Positions 26,168-35,433 of a stretch of DNA of 64,000 nt are shown piece by piece. The notes under the pieces are model-generated. The model made no database searches. It saw nothing but the letters and a program-made list of their open reading frames with translations, and was not told where the DNA came from. The translations under genes were made by a program, and so were the position numbers. Within the stretch, counting starts at the first letter, position 1. Every line of letters begins with the position of its first letter. This DNA is from Cellulomonas fimi (GTDB lineage Bacteria; Actinomycetota; Actinomycetes; Actinomycetales; Cellulomonadaceae): assembly GCF_028583725.1 (NCBI RefSeq), contig NZ_CP110680.1, forward strand, positions 992,001 to 1,056,000, given 5' to 3'.

Positions 26168-28151
26168 CGCCACCCGACCGGCCGGCGACGCCGCCGTGCC
26201 GGGCGTCGACACCGCGCCGCGTCCGTCGCTCGCACGGTCCGCCCGTCGTCGTGCCCGCCGCCGCACCGTCGCGCTCGCGACCGCCGGAGCCGCCGTGCTC
26301 TGCGGCGTCGGCGGGGGAGTGGCCCTCGCGCTGGGCGGCGACGGCACCGGGCGGTACCGCACCGCGACGGCCGAGACCGCGTCCGTCGAGCAGTCCGTCG
26401 ACGCCGTCGGCTCCGTCGCGTCGGCCACGCGACGCGACGCGTCGTTCTCCGTCGCGGGCACGGTCGCGACCGTCGACGTCGCCGTCGGAGAGCAGGTCGC
26501 CGCGGGCCAGACGCTCGCCACGCTCGACACGGCCTCGCTCCAGGAGGCGGTCGGCGACGCCGAGGCCTCGCTCGCGGACGCGCAGGACCAGCTCGACACG
26601 GACCTGGCGTCGCAGACGTCGCCCAGCACGGACGAGACCGCCGCCCCCTCCGGCGCGACCTCCCCCACCGGCACGGTCACGCCGTCCCCGTCGACGGACC
26701 CGACGGACGACTCGTCCGCGACCCGCCCCGACGGCTCGGACACCTCCGCCGACCCGGCGGTGCAGGCCGCCGTCGCCGCCGTGCGCACGGCACAGGAGGA
26801 CCTGCTCGCGCAGGCCGTGGCCGCGCACGACGCGCTCGCCGCGAGCAGCAGCAGCGTGGAGGCGTCGCGGGCGGCGTGCACCGCGTTCCTCGACCTGGTC
26901 GCGGACGACGAGGAGCCGCAGCCCACGCCGTCGACGCCGACCGAGCCGCCGACCGAGCCGTCGACCGACCCGACCGGCGCGGCGACCGGCGAGCAGGTCG
27001 TGCCGGAGCCGGTGACGGACGTCGTCGCCGACGACGAGGACGGCGACGACACCGCCGTCACGGCCGCGCTAGCGGCCTGCCAGGACGCGATCTCCGGGAC
27101 GCTCGACGCGCAGGAGGCGACCGACGCCGCCCAGCAGGCGCTGACGGCGCTCGCGACGAGGCTCGACGAGGCGGTCGCCCGGCTGCGGGAGGTCGTGACG
27201 CAGGCGCTCGCTGGCCAGGGGACGACGGGTGAGCCGACGGACGCGGGCCCGACCACGGGCGGCACCGTCGACAGCGCGCGCGACACGACCGGCACGACGG
27301 GCACGAGCACTCCGGGCACGACGGCCACCGACCCCTCGGTCACCTCGGACACCCGCCCCGACGGTTCCGACACGACGAGCGGCGTCGCGTCGGCGGCGAC
27401 GATCCTCGCGGACCAGGCGGCGGTCGCCGCCGCGCAGGCGGAGGTCGCCGTCGCGCAGGCTGCGCTCCCGTTCGGCACGCTGACGAGCCCGATCGCGGGC
27501 ACGGTCGCGGCGGTCTCCCTCGCGCCGGGCGACACGGTCGGCGCGTCGTCGTCGACCGCGGTCGTGACGGTCCTCGCCGGCGACGGCCACACGGTGACGA
27601 CGACCGTCGGCCTCGCGGACATCGACCTCGTCTCCGTGGGTCAGACCGCCACCGTGACGACGCCGAGCACCGACGCGCGTCTCACGGGCACGGTCAGCAG
27701 CATCGGCGTCCTCGACGTGTCGACCACGTCGGAGCCGTCCTACACGGTCGAGATCGCGCTCGACGCGACGCAGGAGCGCCTGTTCGACGGCGCGTCGGCG
27801 CAGGTCGTCGTGCAGGTGGCAGGCGTCGACGACGTGCTGACCGTCCCGACCTCCGCGGTCCGCACGGCCGACGGCGCGACGACGGTCCAGGTCCTCGACG
27901 GCGACGCCCCGAGCACCGCCGAGGTCGAGGTCGGCGCCGTCGGGGCGGAGCGCACCGAGATCCTCTCGGGCCTGTCGGAGGGTGACGAGGTCGTCCTCGC
28001 GGACCTCGACCAGCCGGTCGAGGGCGCGTCGGGCAGCACGTCGACGGGCCTGTCGGGCCTCGGCGACGACCAGCGTGGCCCGGTCGTCCTGCAGGGCGGC
28101 CCTCCGGCGGGCTTCCAGGGCGGCCCCCCGTCGACCCGCACCGGCGGCTGA
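26160..28151 (+). CDS. membrane fusion protein with long low-complexity insertion (efflux adaptor 2)
   Basis: This 663-residue adaptor is much longer than the usual 350-450. It has an N-terminal anchor (about 37-58, VALATAGAAVLCGVGGGVALAL), lipoyl half-motif FSVAGTVATVDVAVGEQVAAGQTLATLD (about 98-125), then about 310 residues of Thr/Pro/Asp-rich sequence mixed with coiled-coil helices. The second half-motif is FGTLTSPIAGTVAAVSLAPGD (about 439-459), followed by a beta-barrel and a tail with GFQGGPP. The insertion contains two copies of RPDGSDT about 200 residues apart. The elongated hairpin may span the thick cell wall (inference). It starts inside the end of the lipoprotein gene and is the last gene of the operon. 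Confidence 0.85.
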   Translation: MRDATRPAGDAAVPGVDTAPRPSLARSARRRARRRTVALATAGAAVLCGVGGGVALALGGDGTGRYRTATAETASVEQSVDAVGSVASATRRDASFSVAGTVATVDVAVGEQVAAGQTLATLDTASLQEAVGDAEASLADAQDQLDTDLASQTSPSTDETAAPSGATSPTGTVTPSPSTDPTDDSSATRPDGSDTSADPAVQAAVAAVRTAQEDLLAQAVAAHDALAASSSSVEASRAACTAFLDLVADDEEPQPTPSTPTEPPTEPSTDPTGAATGEQVVPEPVTDVVADDEDGDDTAVTAALAACQDAISGTLDAQEATDAAQQALTALATRLDEAVARLREVVTQALAGQGTTGEPTDAGPTTGGTVDSARDTTGTTGTSTPGTTATDPSVTSDTRPDGSDTTSGVASAATILADQAAVAAAQAEVAVAQAALPFGTLTSPIAGTVAAVSLAPGDTVGASSSTAVVTVLAGDGHTVTTTVGLADIDLVSVGQTATVTTPSTDARLTGTVSSIGVLDVSTTSEPSYTVEIALDATQERLFDGASAQVVVQVAGVDDVLTVPTSAVRTADGATTVQVLDGDAPSTAEVEVGAVGAERTEILSGLSEGDEVVLADLDQPVEGASGSTSTGLSGLGDDQRGPVVLQGGPPAGFQGGPPSTRTGG

Positions 28152-28350
28152 CCGCCGACCACCGCGCCGACGAGGGTGCGAGCCGTCACGGTCGTCGTGG
28201 CGGCGAGGCCCCGCGTCGCGCCCGCACAGGACGCACGGCTCGTCGTTGCGCCCGCGGACCGAGCGTCGATCGGGGGCGGCGACGAGGGCGCGCCGCGGGC
28301 GTCGGTAGGCTCGCCGCGTCGCCCGACGTCGGGCGCGAGGGAGGACGACG

Positions 28351-29184
28351 ATGACGGACGCAGCGGGCGGCACCCCGCGAGTGGCGGTCATGGGCGGCGG
28401 CGTGATGGGCGAGGCGCTCCTCGGCGCCCTGCTCACCGCGGGCTGGACGCCCGAGCAGGTGGAGATCACGGAGCAGGCGACGGCGCGCGCGGACGAGCTC
28501 GCGGGCCGGTACGCGGTACGGACAGGGGCGTCGAACGCGGACGCGGCGGCACGCGCGGACGTCGTGCTGATCGCGGTGAAGCCGAACGTCGTCGGCGCGG
28601 TGCTCGACGAGATCGCGTCGGCGCTGCCCGGGGGCGCGCTCGTCGTGTCGGTCGCGGCCGGCCTCCCGATCGCGTTCTACGAGCAGCGGCTGCCGGTCGG
28701 CACGCCCGTGGTCCGCGTCATGCCCAACACCCCGGCGGTCGTCGGCAAGGGCGCGAGCGCGGTCGCGGGCGGCGCGCACGCGACCGAGGACCACCTGGTC
28801 CTCGTCGAGAAGCTGCTCGCGGCGACGGGCCTCGTGGTGCGCGTGGCGGAGAAGGACCTCGACGCGGTGACCGCGATCTCGGGCTCGGGCCCCGCGTACG
28901 CGTTCTACCTGGTCGACGCGATGGCCGAGGCGGGCGTGCTGCTCGGGCTGACGCGCGACCTCGCGACGCGGCTCGCGGTCGCGACGGTCGAGGGCGCGGC
29001 GGCGCTCGCGGCGCAGTCGGGCGACCATCCGGTGGTGCTGCGGGAGCGCGTGTCGTCGCCGGGCGGGACGACCGTCGCGGCCGTCGCGGAGCTCGACGCG
29101 CACGGCGTCCGGGCGGGCGTGGTCGCGGCCGCACGGGCCGCGGCGGAGCGGTCGCGGGAGCTCGGCGCGCAGTACGCGGGCTGA
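28351..29184 (+). CDS. proC: pyrroline-5-carboxylate reductase
   Basis: This 277-residue enzyme catalyses the last step of proline synthesis, NAD(P)H-dependent reduction of pyrroline-5-carboxylate. The N-terminal Rossmann motif is VAVMGGGVMGEALLGALL (about 11-28). The conserved VRVMPNTPAVVGKGASAV and the C-terminal dimerisation signature ISGSGPAYAFYLVDAMAEAGVLLGL are intact, and the length is normal. It stands alone between the exporter operon and the arabinose regulator. GGGAGGA precedes the start. Confidence 0.96.
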   Translation: MTDAAGGTPRVAVMGGGVMGEALLGALLTAGWTPEQVEITEQATARADELAGRYAVRTGASNADAAARADVVLIAVKPNVVGAVLDEIASALPGGALVVSVAAGLPIAFYEQRLPVGTPVVRVMPNTPAVVGKGASAVAGGAHATEDHLVLVEKLLAATGLVVRVAEKDLDAVTAISGSGPAYAFYLVDAMAEAGVLLGLTRDLATRLAVATVEGAAALAAQSGDHPVVLRERVSSPGGTTVAAVAELDAHGVRAGVVAAARAAAERSRELGAQYAG

Positions 29185-29496
29185 CCGCGCGCGGCACGCC
29201 CGTGCGCGGGCGGAGTCGGGCGCGTGAGCCTCTCGGGCTCCGAAACGAGTCGGCGACGGGACACCCTCCGACAGGGCGCCGGGCCGCCTGCACCGGGCCG
29301 GATCAGCCTGCCGACGGGGCGTGAGGGCGGCCACAGGGGCGTCCTCGACTATCGAAACATGGGCGCGACGAGGCGGGTCGTCGCGATCGGGCCTCCCGGG
29401 AGCCGGTGAGGCGGTAGGACTGACGGGACGGACGTCGCACGGCGACGGACGACGTGCGGGGACGGACCCCGGACGAGCACGGGAAGACGAGGCGCG
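29185..29496. other. intergenic region before the arabinose regulator
   Basis: These 312 bases hold no supportable gene. A short GC hairpin right after proC may terminate it. No copy of the ara operator is visible, so autoregulation of the LacI gene is not supported from this stretch. Confidence 0.5.
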
Positions 29497-30564
29497 GTGG
29501 CCGAGATCGGGACGGACGGGGCGCCGAGCCGCCCCGCCGCTGCGCGCAACGGGACGACGAGCCGTCCACCCGCGATGAGCGACGTCGCCGCGCTCGCCGG
29601 GGTGTCGCACCAGACGGTGTCGCGCGTGCTCAACGACCACCCGTCGGTGCGTCCGGAGACGCGGGACCGGGTGCTCGCGGCGATCGCGGAGCTCGGGTAC
29701 CGGCGCAACAGCGCGGCCCGCGCGCTCGTGACGCGCCGCACGGGCACGGTCGGCGTCGTGACGCCCGCGACGGCGCTCTACGGTCCGACGAGCACGCTGG
29801 TCGGCGTCGAGGAGGCGGCGCGCGTCGCGGGCTGGTTCGTGTCCGTGGCGACGCTGCGGCAGTTCGACGGAGACGCGATGCACCGCGCGTTCGAGCACTT
29901 CCTCGGGCAGGGCGTCGACGGCGTGGCCATCATCGCGCCGACCGTGCAGGCGGTCGACGTGCTGGCGGCGCTCGACTCGCCGGTGCCGGTCGTCGTGGTG
30001 TCGTCGGCGGCGGACGTGCCCTCCGAGCCGCACCTGCACGCGGTCGGCGTGGACCAGCAGCAGGGCGCCCGGCTCGCGACCGCGCACCTGATCGACGCGG
30101 GCCGCACGGGCGTGCTGCACGTGGCGGGTCCGCAGGACTGGTTCGACGCGCAGGACCGGCTCGTCGGGTGGCGTGCGGAGTGCGCGGCCGCGGGGGTACC
30201 GGTCGACGAGCCCGTCGTGGTGGGCTGGGCGGCGTCGGACGGCTACGACGTGGGGCGGCGTCTGGTCCGCGAGGGGCTGCCCGACGCGGTGTTCGCGGCG
30301 AACGACCAGCTCGCGCTCGGGCTGCTGCACGCGTTCTGGGAGGCGGGCGTGCGCGTGCCGGAGGACGTCGCGCTGGTCGGTTTCGACGACGAGGTCGGGT
30401 CGGCGCACTACGTGCCGCCGCTGACGACGGTGCGGCAGGACTTCTCGGCCCTCGGGGCGCTCGCGATCGACACGCTCGAGACGGCGATGACGGGCGGGGA
30501 ACCGGGGCACCGGCTGATCCCGGCGGAGCTCGTGGTGCGGGCGAGCAGCGGTGCCCGTGGGTGA
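29497..30564 (+). CDS. LacI-family repressor, probable arabinose regulator
   Basis: This 355-residue regulator has an N-terminal helix-turn-helix (about 26-76, MSDVAALAGVSHQTVSRVLNDHPSVRPETR) and a periplasmic-binding-fold effector domain ending VGFDDEVGSAHYVPPLTTVRQDF. It uses GTG at 29497, and ATG 29575, directly before the DNA-binding domain, is an alternative. It lies about 90 bp before a LacI-type operator in front of araB-araD-araA. A near-identical operator precedes the sugar transporter at 56664. It is therefore the likely repressor of arabinose uptake and catabolism, with arabinose or a derivative as inducer (inference). Confidence 0.88.
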   Translation: MAEIGTDGAPSRPAAARNGTTSRPPAMSDVAALAGVSHQTVSRVLNDHPSVRPETRDRVLAAIAELGYRRNSAARALVTRRTGTVGVVTPATALYGPTSTLVGVEEAARVAGWFVSVATLRQFDGDAMHRAFEHFLGQGVDGVAIIAPTVQAVDVLAALDSPVPVVVVSSAADVPSEPHLHAVGVDQQQGARLATAHLIDAGRTGVLHVAGPQDWFDAQDRLVGWRAECAAAGVPVDEPVVVGWAASDGYDVGRRLVREGLPDAVFAANDQLALGLLHAFWEAGVRVPEDVALVGFDDEVGSAHYVPPLTTVRQDFSALGALAIDTLETAMTGGEPGHRLIPAELVVRASSGARG

Positions 30565-30654
30565 CACGGCGAGGCGGCGGGCGTCGTCCGACCCGTGCGG
30601 GTCGGGCCTCGGGAGGCTGCGCGTCTGGGACCTCGGGGCTGGACCCCCCACCCG

Positions 30655-30670
30655 ATGTGAGCGCTAACAT
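30655..30670 (+). promoter_or_regulatory. LacI-type operator in front of araBDA
   Basis: ATGTGAGCGCTAACAT is a near-perfect palindrome with a central CG, typical of LacI-family sites. It lies 90 bp before the araB start. The site at 56513-56528 is the same but for one base. Confidence 0.75.
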
Positions 30671-30759
30671 TGGCTCACGCACCGCGATCTGACGGTGTGC
30701 GAGCGAGGGGTGCCGGCACGCCGTCGGCACCCGCCACCAGCGACGAAGGAGCCGCGACG

Positions 30760-32355
30760 ATGGTCGACCCCGCCCAGGCACGAGACGCGATCAGCGCAGG
30801 CGAGACGACCCTCGGCATCGAGCTCGGCTCCACGCGCATCAAGGCGTGCCTCGTCGCCGCCGACGGCACGGTCCTCGCGACCGGCAGCCACGCGTGGGAG
30901 AACCAGTTCGTCGACCGCACGTGGACGTACTCGCTCGACGCCGTCTGGACCGGTCTGCAGGAGTCCGTCGCGGCGCTGCTCGCGGACGCCGAGGAGAAGC
31001 ACGGCGTGCGGCCGACGGCCCTGCGCGCGCTCGGCGTCTCCGCGATGATGCACGGCTACCTCGCGTTCGACGCCGACGGCGAGCTGCTCGTCCCGTTCCG
31101 CACGTGGCGCAACACGTCGACCGAGGCCGCGGCCACCGAGCTCACCGGCCTGTTCGGCCACAACATCCCGCTGCGCTGGTCGATCGCGCACCTGTACCAG
31201 GCCGTGCTCGACGCCGAGCCGCACGTCCCGCAGGTCGCGTTCGTGACGACGCTCGCCGGGTACGTGCACTGGAAGCTCACCGGCAGCCGGGTGCTCGGCG
31301 TCGGCGACGCGTCGGGCGTCTTCCCGATCGACCCCGCGACGCGCGACTACGACGCACGCATGCTCGCCCAGTTCGACGACCTCGTCGCGGAGCGCCAGCC
31401 GGGGCTGCGCCTGGCCGACGTGCTGCCCGAGGTGCTCGTCGCCGGGCAGGAGGCGGGCCGCCTCACCGACGAGGGCGCCGCGCTGCTCGACCCGTCCGGC
31501 ACGCTGCACGCGGGCGTCGCGTGCTGCCCGCCCGAGGGCGACGCGGGCACGGGCATGGTCGCGACGAACGCCGTCGCCCCGCGCACCGGCAACGTCAGCG
31601 TCGGGACCAGCATCTTCGCGATGATCGTGCTCGAGAAGGCCCTCGAGCGCGTGCACACCGAGATCGACCTCGTGACGACGCCCGCGGGCGACCTCGTCGC
31701 GATGGTGCACTGCAACAACGGCGCGAGCGAGCTCGGCGCGTGGGCCGAGGTGTTCCGCCAGTTCGCCGTCGCGTCCGGCCACGACACCGACGCCGACGCG
31801 GTCTTCGGCACGTTCCTGCGCGCGGCGCTCGACGGCGACGCCGACGGCGGCGGCCTGCTCGCCTACAACTTCCTGTCGGGCGAGCCGATCGCCGGGCTCG
31901 TCGAGGGGCGCCCGCTCGTCGTCCGCACGCCCGACAGCCGGCTCACGCTCGCGAACGTCGCGCGCACGCAGGTCTACGGCGCGTTCGGCACCCTGAGCCT
32001 CGGCATGCGGCTGCTCGCGGAGGAGGGCGTCGAGGTCGACGCGCTGTTCGCGCACGGTGGTCTGTTCCGCACCGCGGGCGTCGCGCAGCGGCTCCTCGCC
32101 GCGGCCGTGGACGCGCCCGTCGCCGTCGGGGACACCGCGAGCGAGGGCGGCGCCTGGGGGATCGCGGTCCTCGCCGCGTACCTCGACGCGTCCGACGAGC
32201 TCGACCTCGGCGCGTACCTGAGCACGCGGATCTTCGCCGACGCGAAGGTCGACGTCGTCGAGCCCGACGCCGACGACGTGCGCGGGTTCAACGCCTACCT
32301 CGAGCGCTACACGGCGGGCCTGGCGATCGCCCAGGCGGCCGCCACGGCGGTCTGA
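30760..32355 (+). CDS. araB: FGGY-family sugar kinase, probable L-ribulokinase
   Basis: This 531-residue kinase has the FGGY fold: an N-terminal phosphate-binding LGIELGSTRIKACLVAADG (about 18-36), GVSAMMHGYLAFD, GNVSVGTSIFAMIVLEK and the C-terminal EGGAWGIAVLAAYL. It is not an E. coli AraB-type sequence, and MHG-type motifs bring it nearer to xylulokinase-like FGGY kinases. The role, ATP-dependent phosphorylation of L-ribulose, rests on its place before araD and araA and on the upstream LacI operator. The ATG at 30760 has GAAGGAG upstream. Confidence 0.8.
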   Translation: MVDPAQARDAISAGETTLGIELGSTRIKACLVAADGTVLATGSHAWENQFVDRTWTYSLDAVWTGLQESVAALLADAEEKHGVRPTALRALGVSAMMHGYLAFDADGELLVPFRTWRNTSTEAAATELTGLFGHNIPLRWSIAHLYQAVLDAEPHVPQVAFVTTLAGYVHWKLTGSRVLGVGDASGVFPIDPATRDYDARMLAQFDDLVAERQPGLRLADVLPEVLVAGQEAGRLTDEGAALLDPSGTLHAGVACCPPEGDAGTGMVATNAVAPRTGNVSVGTSIFAMIVLEKALERVHTEIDLVTTPAGDLVAMVHCNNGASELGAWAEVFRQFAVASGHDTDADAVFGTFLRAALDGDADGGGLLAYNFLSGEPIAGLVEGRPLVVRTPDSRLTLANVARTQVYGAFGTLSLGMRLLAEEGVEVDALFAHGGLFRTAGVAQRLLAAAVDAPVAVGDTASEGGAWGIAVLAAYLDASDELDLGAYLSTRIFADAKVDVVEPDADDVRGFNAYLERYTAGLAIAQAAATAV

Positions 32356-32396
32356 CGGGCGCGCCGCCGGTCCCACGAACCCGCACGAGCCCGGCC

Positions 32397-32430
32397 CGAC
32401 GACGAGCCCCGCACGACGACGAGCCCCGCA
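32397..32430 (+). repeat. 17-bp tandem duplication between araB and araD
   Basis: CGACGACGAGCCCCGCA occurs twice in a row, followed by a degenerate third copy, inside the 130-nt araB-araD spacer. Confidence 0.7.
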
Positions 32431-32485
32431 CAACGACGAGCAGCACGACGAACCGCACGACGACGAGACACGGAGCGAGACCCGC

Positions 32486-33253
32486 ATGACGACACCCCTG
32501 GACGCCTACCCCGACGACGTGCGCGCCGCCGTCGCCGCCACGCGCGAGGTCGTCGCGCGCCTGCACGCCGAGCTGCCGCGCTGGGGGCTCGTCGTGTGGA
32601 CCGCGGGCAACGTCTCGCAGCGCGTCGTCGTCGACCCAGCGGGCCCGAGCGCGCGCGACCTGTTCGTCATCAAGCCGTCGGGCGTGACGTACGACGAGCT
32701 CACGCCCGAGTCGATGGTCGTCTGCGACCTCGACGGGAACCTCGTCGACGGCACGCGGGCCCCCTCGTCCGACACCGCCGCGCACGCGTACGTCTACACC
32801 CACATGAGCGAGGTCGGCGGCGTCGTGCACACCCACTCGACCTACGCGACGGCGTGGGCCGCACGCGCCGAGCCGGTGCCGTGCGTGCTGACGATGATGG
32901 CCGACGAGTTCGGCGGCGACATCCCGATCGGCCCGTTCGCGCTCATCGGCGACGACTCCATCGGCCGCGGCATAGTCGAGACCCTGCGCGAGTCGCGCAG
33001 CCCCGCGGTGCTCATGCGCAACCACGGCCCGTTCACGATCGGCCGTGACGCGAAGGCCGCCGTCAAGGCCGCGGTCATGGTCGAGGAGGTCGCGCGCACC
33101 GTGCACATCTCCCGTCAGCTCGGCGAGCCGCTGCCCATCGCGCAGGAGCACGTCGACTCGCTGTACGACCGCTACCAGAACGTCTACGGCCAGGGCACCG
33201 CCGCCCCCGCCGCCGGCACCACCACCGACACCGAGCAGGAGAACGCCCGATGA
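32486..33253 (+). CDS. araD: L-ribulose-5-phosphate 4-epimerase
   Basis: This 255-residue class II aldolase-family enzyme converts L-ribulose-5-phosphate to D-xylulose-5-phosphate. The N-terminus shows [10 protein letters not shown] (substrate-binding loop), then [17 protein letters not shown], the zinc motif [13 protein letters not shown] (two His) and the third His in [10 protein letters not shown]. The length fits the family, with a short disordered C-terminal tail. It overlaps araA by 4 nt (ATGA). Confidence 0.95.
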   Translation: MTTPLDAYPDDVRAAVAATREVVARLHAELPRWGLVVWTAGNVSQRVVVDPAGPSARDLFVIKPSGVTYDELTPESMVVCDLDGNLVDGTRAPSSDTAAHAYVYTHMSEVGGVVHTHSTYATAWAARAEPVPCVLTMMADEFGGDIPIGPFALIGDDSIGRGIVETLRESRSPAVLMRNHGPFTIGRDAKAAVKAAVMVEEVARTVHISRQLGEPLPIAQEHVDSLYDRYQNVYGQGTAAPAAGTTTDTEQENAR

Positions 33254-34758
33254 CCAAGCCGTACGCCGACCGCGAGATCTGGTTCCTCACCGGCAGCCAG
33301 GACCTCTACGGCGAGGAGACGCTGCGCCAGGTCGCGGAGCAGTCGCAGGAGGTCGCGCGCCTGCTGCAGGACTCCGACGAGGTCCCCGCGACGGTCGTCT
33401 GGAAGCCCGTCCTCAAGGACTCCGCCGCGATCCGCCGCGCCGCGCTCGACGCGAACGCCGCCGACAACGTGCTCGGCGTCGTCGTCTGGATGCACACGTT
33501 CTCCCCGGCGAAGATGTGGATCGCGGGCCTCGACGCCCTGCGCAAGCCGCTCTTGCACCTGCACACGCAGGCCGACGTGGAGCTGCCGTGGGACACCATC
33601 GACATGGACTTCATGAACCTCAACCAGGCCGCCCACGGCGACCGTGAGTTCGGGTACATGGCGACGCGCCTCGGCACCGCGCGCAAGACCGTCGTCGGGC
33701 ACGCGTCGAACCCCGCCGTCCGTGCGTCGATCGGCACGTGGGTGCGCGCCGCCGCGGGCTGGGCCGCGACGCACGAGCTCCGTCTCGTCCGGTTCGGCGA
33801 CAACATGCGCAACGTCGCCGTCACCGAGGGCGACAAGACCGAGGCCGAGCTGCGCTTCGGCGTCTCCGTCAACACGTGGGGCGTGAACGAGCTGGTCGCC
33901 GCGGTCGAGGCCGTCGACGACGCCGCGGTCGACGCGCTCGTCGCCGAGTACGAGGACCTGTACGACGTCGTCCCGTCGCTGCGTCGCGGTGGCGACCAGC
34001 ACGAGTCGCTGCGCTACGGCGCGCGTCAGGAGATCGCGCTGCGCACGTTCCTCGAGTCCGTCGGCGCCAAGGCGTTCACGACGAACTTCGAGGACCTCGG
34101 CGCCCTGCGCCAGCTGCCCGGGCTCGCCGTCCAGCGGCTCATGGCCGACGGCTACGGCTTCGGCGCCGAGGGCGACTGGAAGACTGCCGTCCTCGTGCGC
34201 GCGGCCAAGGTCATGGGCCAGGGCCTGCCCGGCGGCGCCTCGCTCATGGAGGACTACACCTACGACCTCACGCCCGGCGACGAGCGCATCCTCGGCGCCC
34301 ACATGCTCGAGATCTGCCCGACGCTCACCACCTCGAAGCCGACGCTCGAGATCCACCCGCTCGGCATCGGTGGCAAGGAGGACCCCGTCCGCCTGGTGTT
34401 CGACACCGACCCGGGCGTCGGCGTCGTCGTCTCGCTCGCCGATATGCGCGACCGGTTCCGCCTCACCGCCAACGTCGTCGACATCGTGCCGCCGACCGCC
34501 GCGCTCCCGAACCTCCCGGTGGCCCGCGCCGTCTGGCAGCCCCGCCCCGACTTCCGCACCTCCGCCGAGGCGTGGCTGACCGCGGGCGGCGCGCACCACA
34601 CGGTGCTGTCCACGGCCGTCGGCATCGAGGTGTTCGAGGACTTCGCCGAGATCGCCCGCACCGAGCTGCTCGTCATCGACGAGTCCACGACCCGCCGCGG
34701 CTTCCGCGAGCAGGTCCGCTGGAACCAGGCCTACTGGCGGCTCGCCCAGGGCCTGTAG
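33250..34758 (+). CDS. araA: L-arabinose isomerase
   Basis: This 502-residue enzyme isomerises L-arabinose to L-ribulose in the cytoplasm, using Mn2+. Family features are [15 protein letters not shown] at the start, [14 protein letters not shown] (about 78-91), [17 protein letters not shown], then [34 protein letters not shown] and the metal-binding [11 protein letters not shown] and EICP regions. The length matches E. coli AraA (500). It is the last gene of the araBDA operon, followed by a strong terminator. Confidence 0.98.
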   Translation: MTKPYADREIWFLTGSQDLYGEETLRQVAEQSQEVARLLQDSDEVPATVVWKPVLKDSAAIRRAALDANAADNVLGVVVWMHTFSPAKMWIAGLDALRKPLLHLHTQADVELPWDTIDMDFMNLNQAAHGDREFGYMATRLGTARKTVVGHASNPAVRASIGTWVRAAAGWAATHELRLVRFGDNMRNVAVTEGDKTEAELRFGVSVNTWGVNELVAAVEAVDDAAVDALVAEYEDLYDVVPSLRRGGDQHESLRYGARQEIALRTFLESVGAKAFTTNFEDLGALRQLPGLAVQRLMADGYGFGAEGDWKTAVLVRAAKVMGQGLPGGASLMEDYTYDLTPGDERILGAHMLEICPTLTTSKPTLEIHPLGIGGKEDPVRLVFDTDPGVGVVVSLADMRDRFRLTANVVDIVPPTAALPNLPVARAVWQPRPDFRTSAEAWLTAGGAHHTVLSTAVGIEVFEDFAEIARTELLVIDESTTRRGFREQVRWNQAYWRLAQGL

Positions 34759-34814
34759 ACCGCGGTCCGCGGCTCCGCACCGCGCACCGCTCCCGGCGTC
34801 GCACCGGCGCCTCC

Positions 34815-34849
34815 CGGACGGGTCCGACCCTCGTGGTCGGGCCCGTCCG
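34815..34849 (+). terminator. terminator of the araBDA operon
   Basis: A 15-bp stem (34815-34829 with 34835-34849, one G-U pair) with a 5-nt loop lies about 57 nt past the araA stop. Confidence 0.8.
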
Positions 34850-34944
34850 TGGCGTCCGGCCGGCGGAATGCCGCACCCACGCCGCGCGTTGTCGCGGAGG
34901 ACCCACCGCGAGGCGTCTGCGGTGGTCGCGAGGAGGGACGGACG

Positions 34945-35142
34945 ATGAGCGAGGCACCCGGCACGACGACGGCGGTCGACCTGGACGACCCGCGCACCCT
35001 CATCGAGTTCAGCGTCCTGCTCGCCAACGGCCGCCTCGCCGGCCGGAAGTTCGCGTCGCGCGCCGACGCCGAGGCCTGGGCCCGGCCCGACGAGGGCGAC
35101 GAGGTCGTCGAGTACAACCTCGTCTGCGAGTGCGCCGTCTGA
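34945..35142 (+). CDS. small conserved-looking protein of unknown function
   Basis: This 65-residue protein begins MSEAPGTTTAVDLDDPRTL and ends VVEYNLVCECAV. It has a well-placed AGGAGGG ribosome site and coding-type base use, so it is probably real. The middle (IEFSVLLANGRLAGRKFASRADAEAWARP) looks like a small mixed alpha/beta domain. The C-terminal CEC could bind metal or form a disulfide. There is no signal peptide and no family I recognise. It follows the araA terminator and is separately transcribed. Confidence 0.7.
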   Translation: MSEAPGTTTAVDLDDPRTLIEFSVLLANGRLAGRKFASRADAEAWARPDEGDEVVEYNLVCECAV

Positions 35143-35433
35143 CCTGATCCCACCGGCGACGCGGGCCGATCGGCCGTTCCCGCGCCGTCACGCATGGCCT
35201 GGCGTCGGCGCTCCGCTGGTCCGAACGGGTGACGCCTCCGGCGCGTCCCCGCGCGCGTCTCGTCGCCGAGCGACGGCGGTCGGAACCGTGCCGACCTGCG
35301 CCGACGCCGCGGGCGGGCCGGCGGTCGCGCAGTCGCTCCCGCGCCCACGGCCGGACCGTACTGCGGTTGCTGGGCGCAACCGGTGTTCGTACGGTCGGTC
35401 GCACGGAGAAGTTGCTCAGGGGGAGTGACGACG

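Noticed and set aside
24644..27622. Long minus-strand open frame opposite the exporter operon
   Set aside because: It mirrors real plus-strand genes with recognisable domains. Its Ser/Ala/Thr-rich translation has no motifs.
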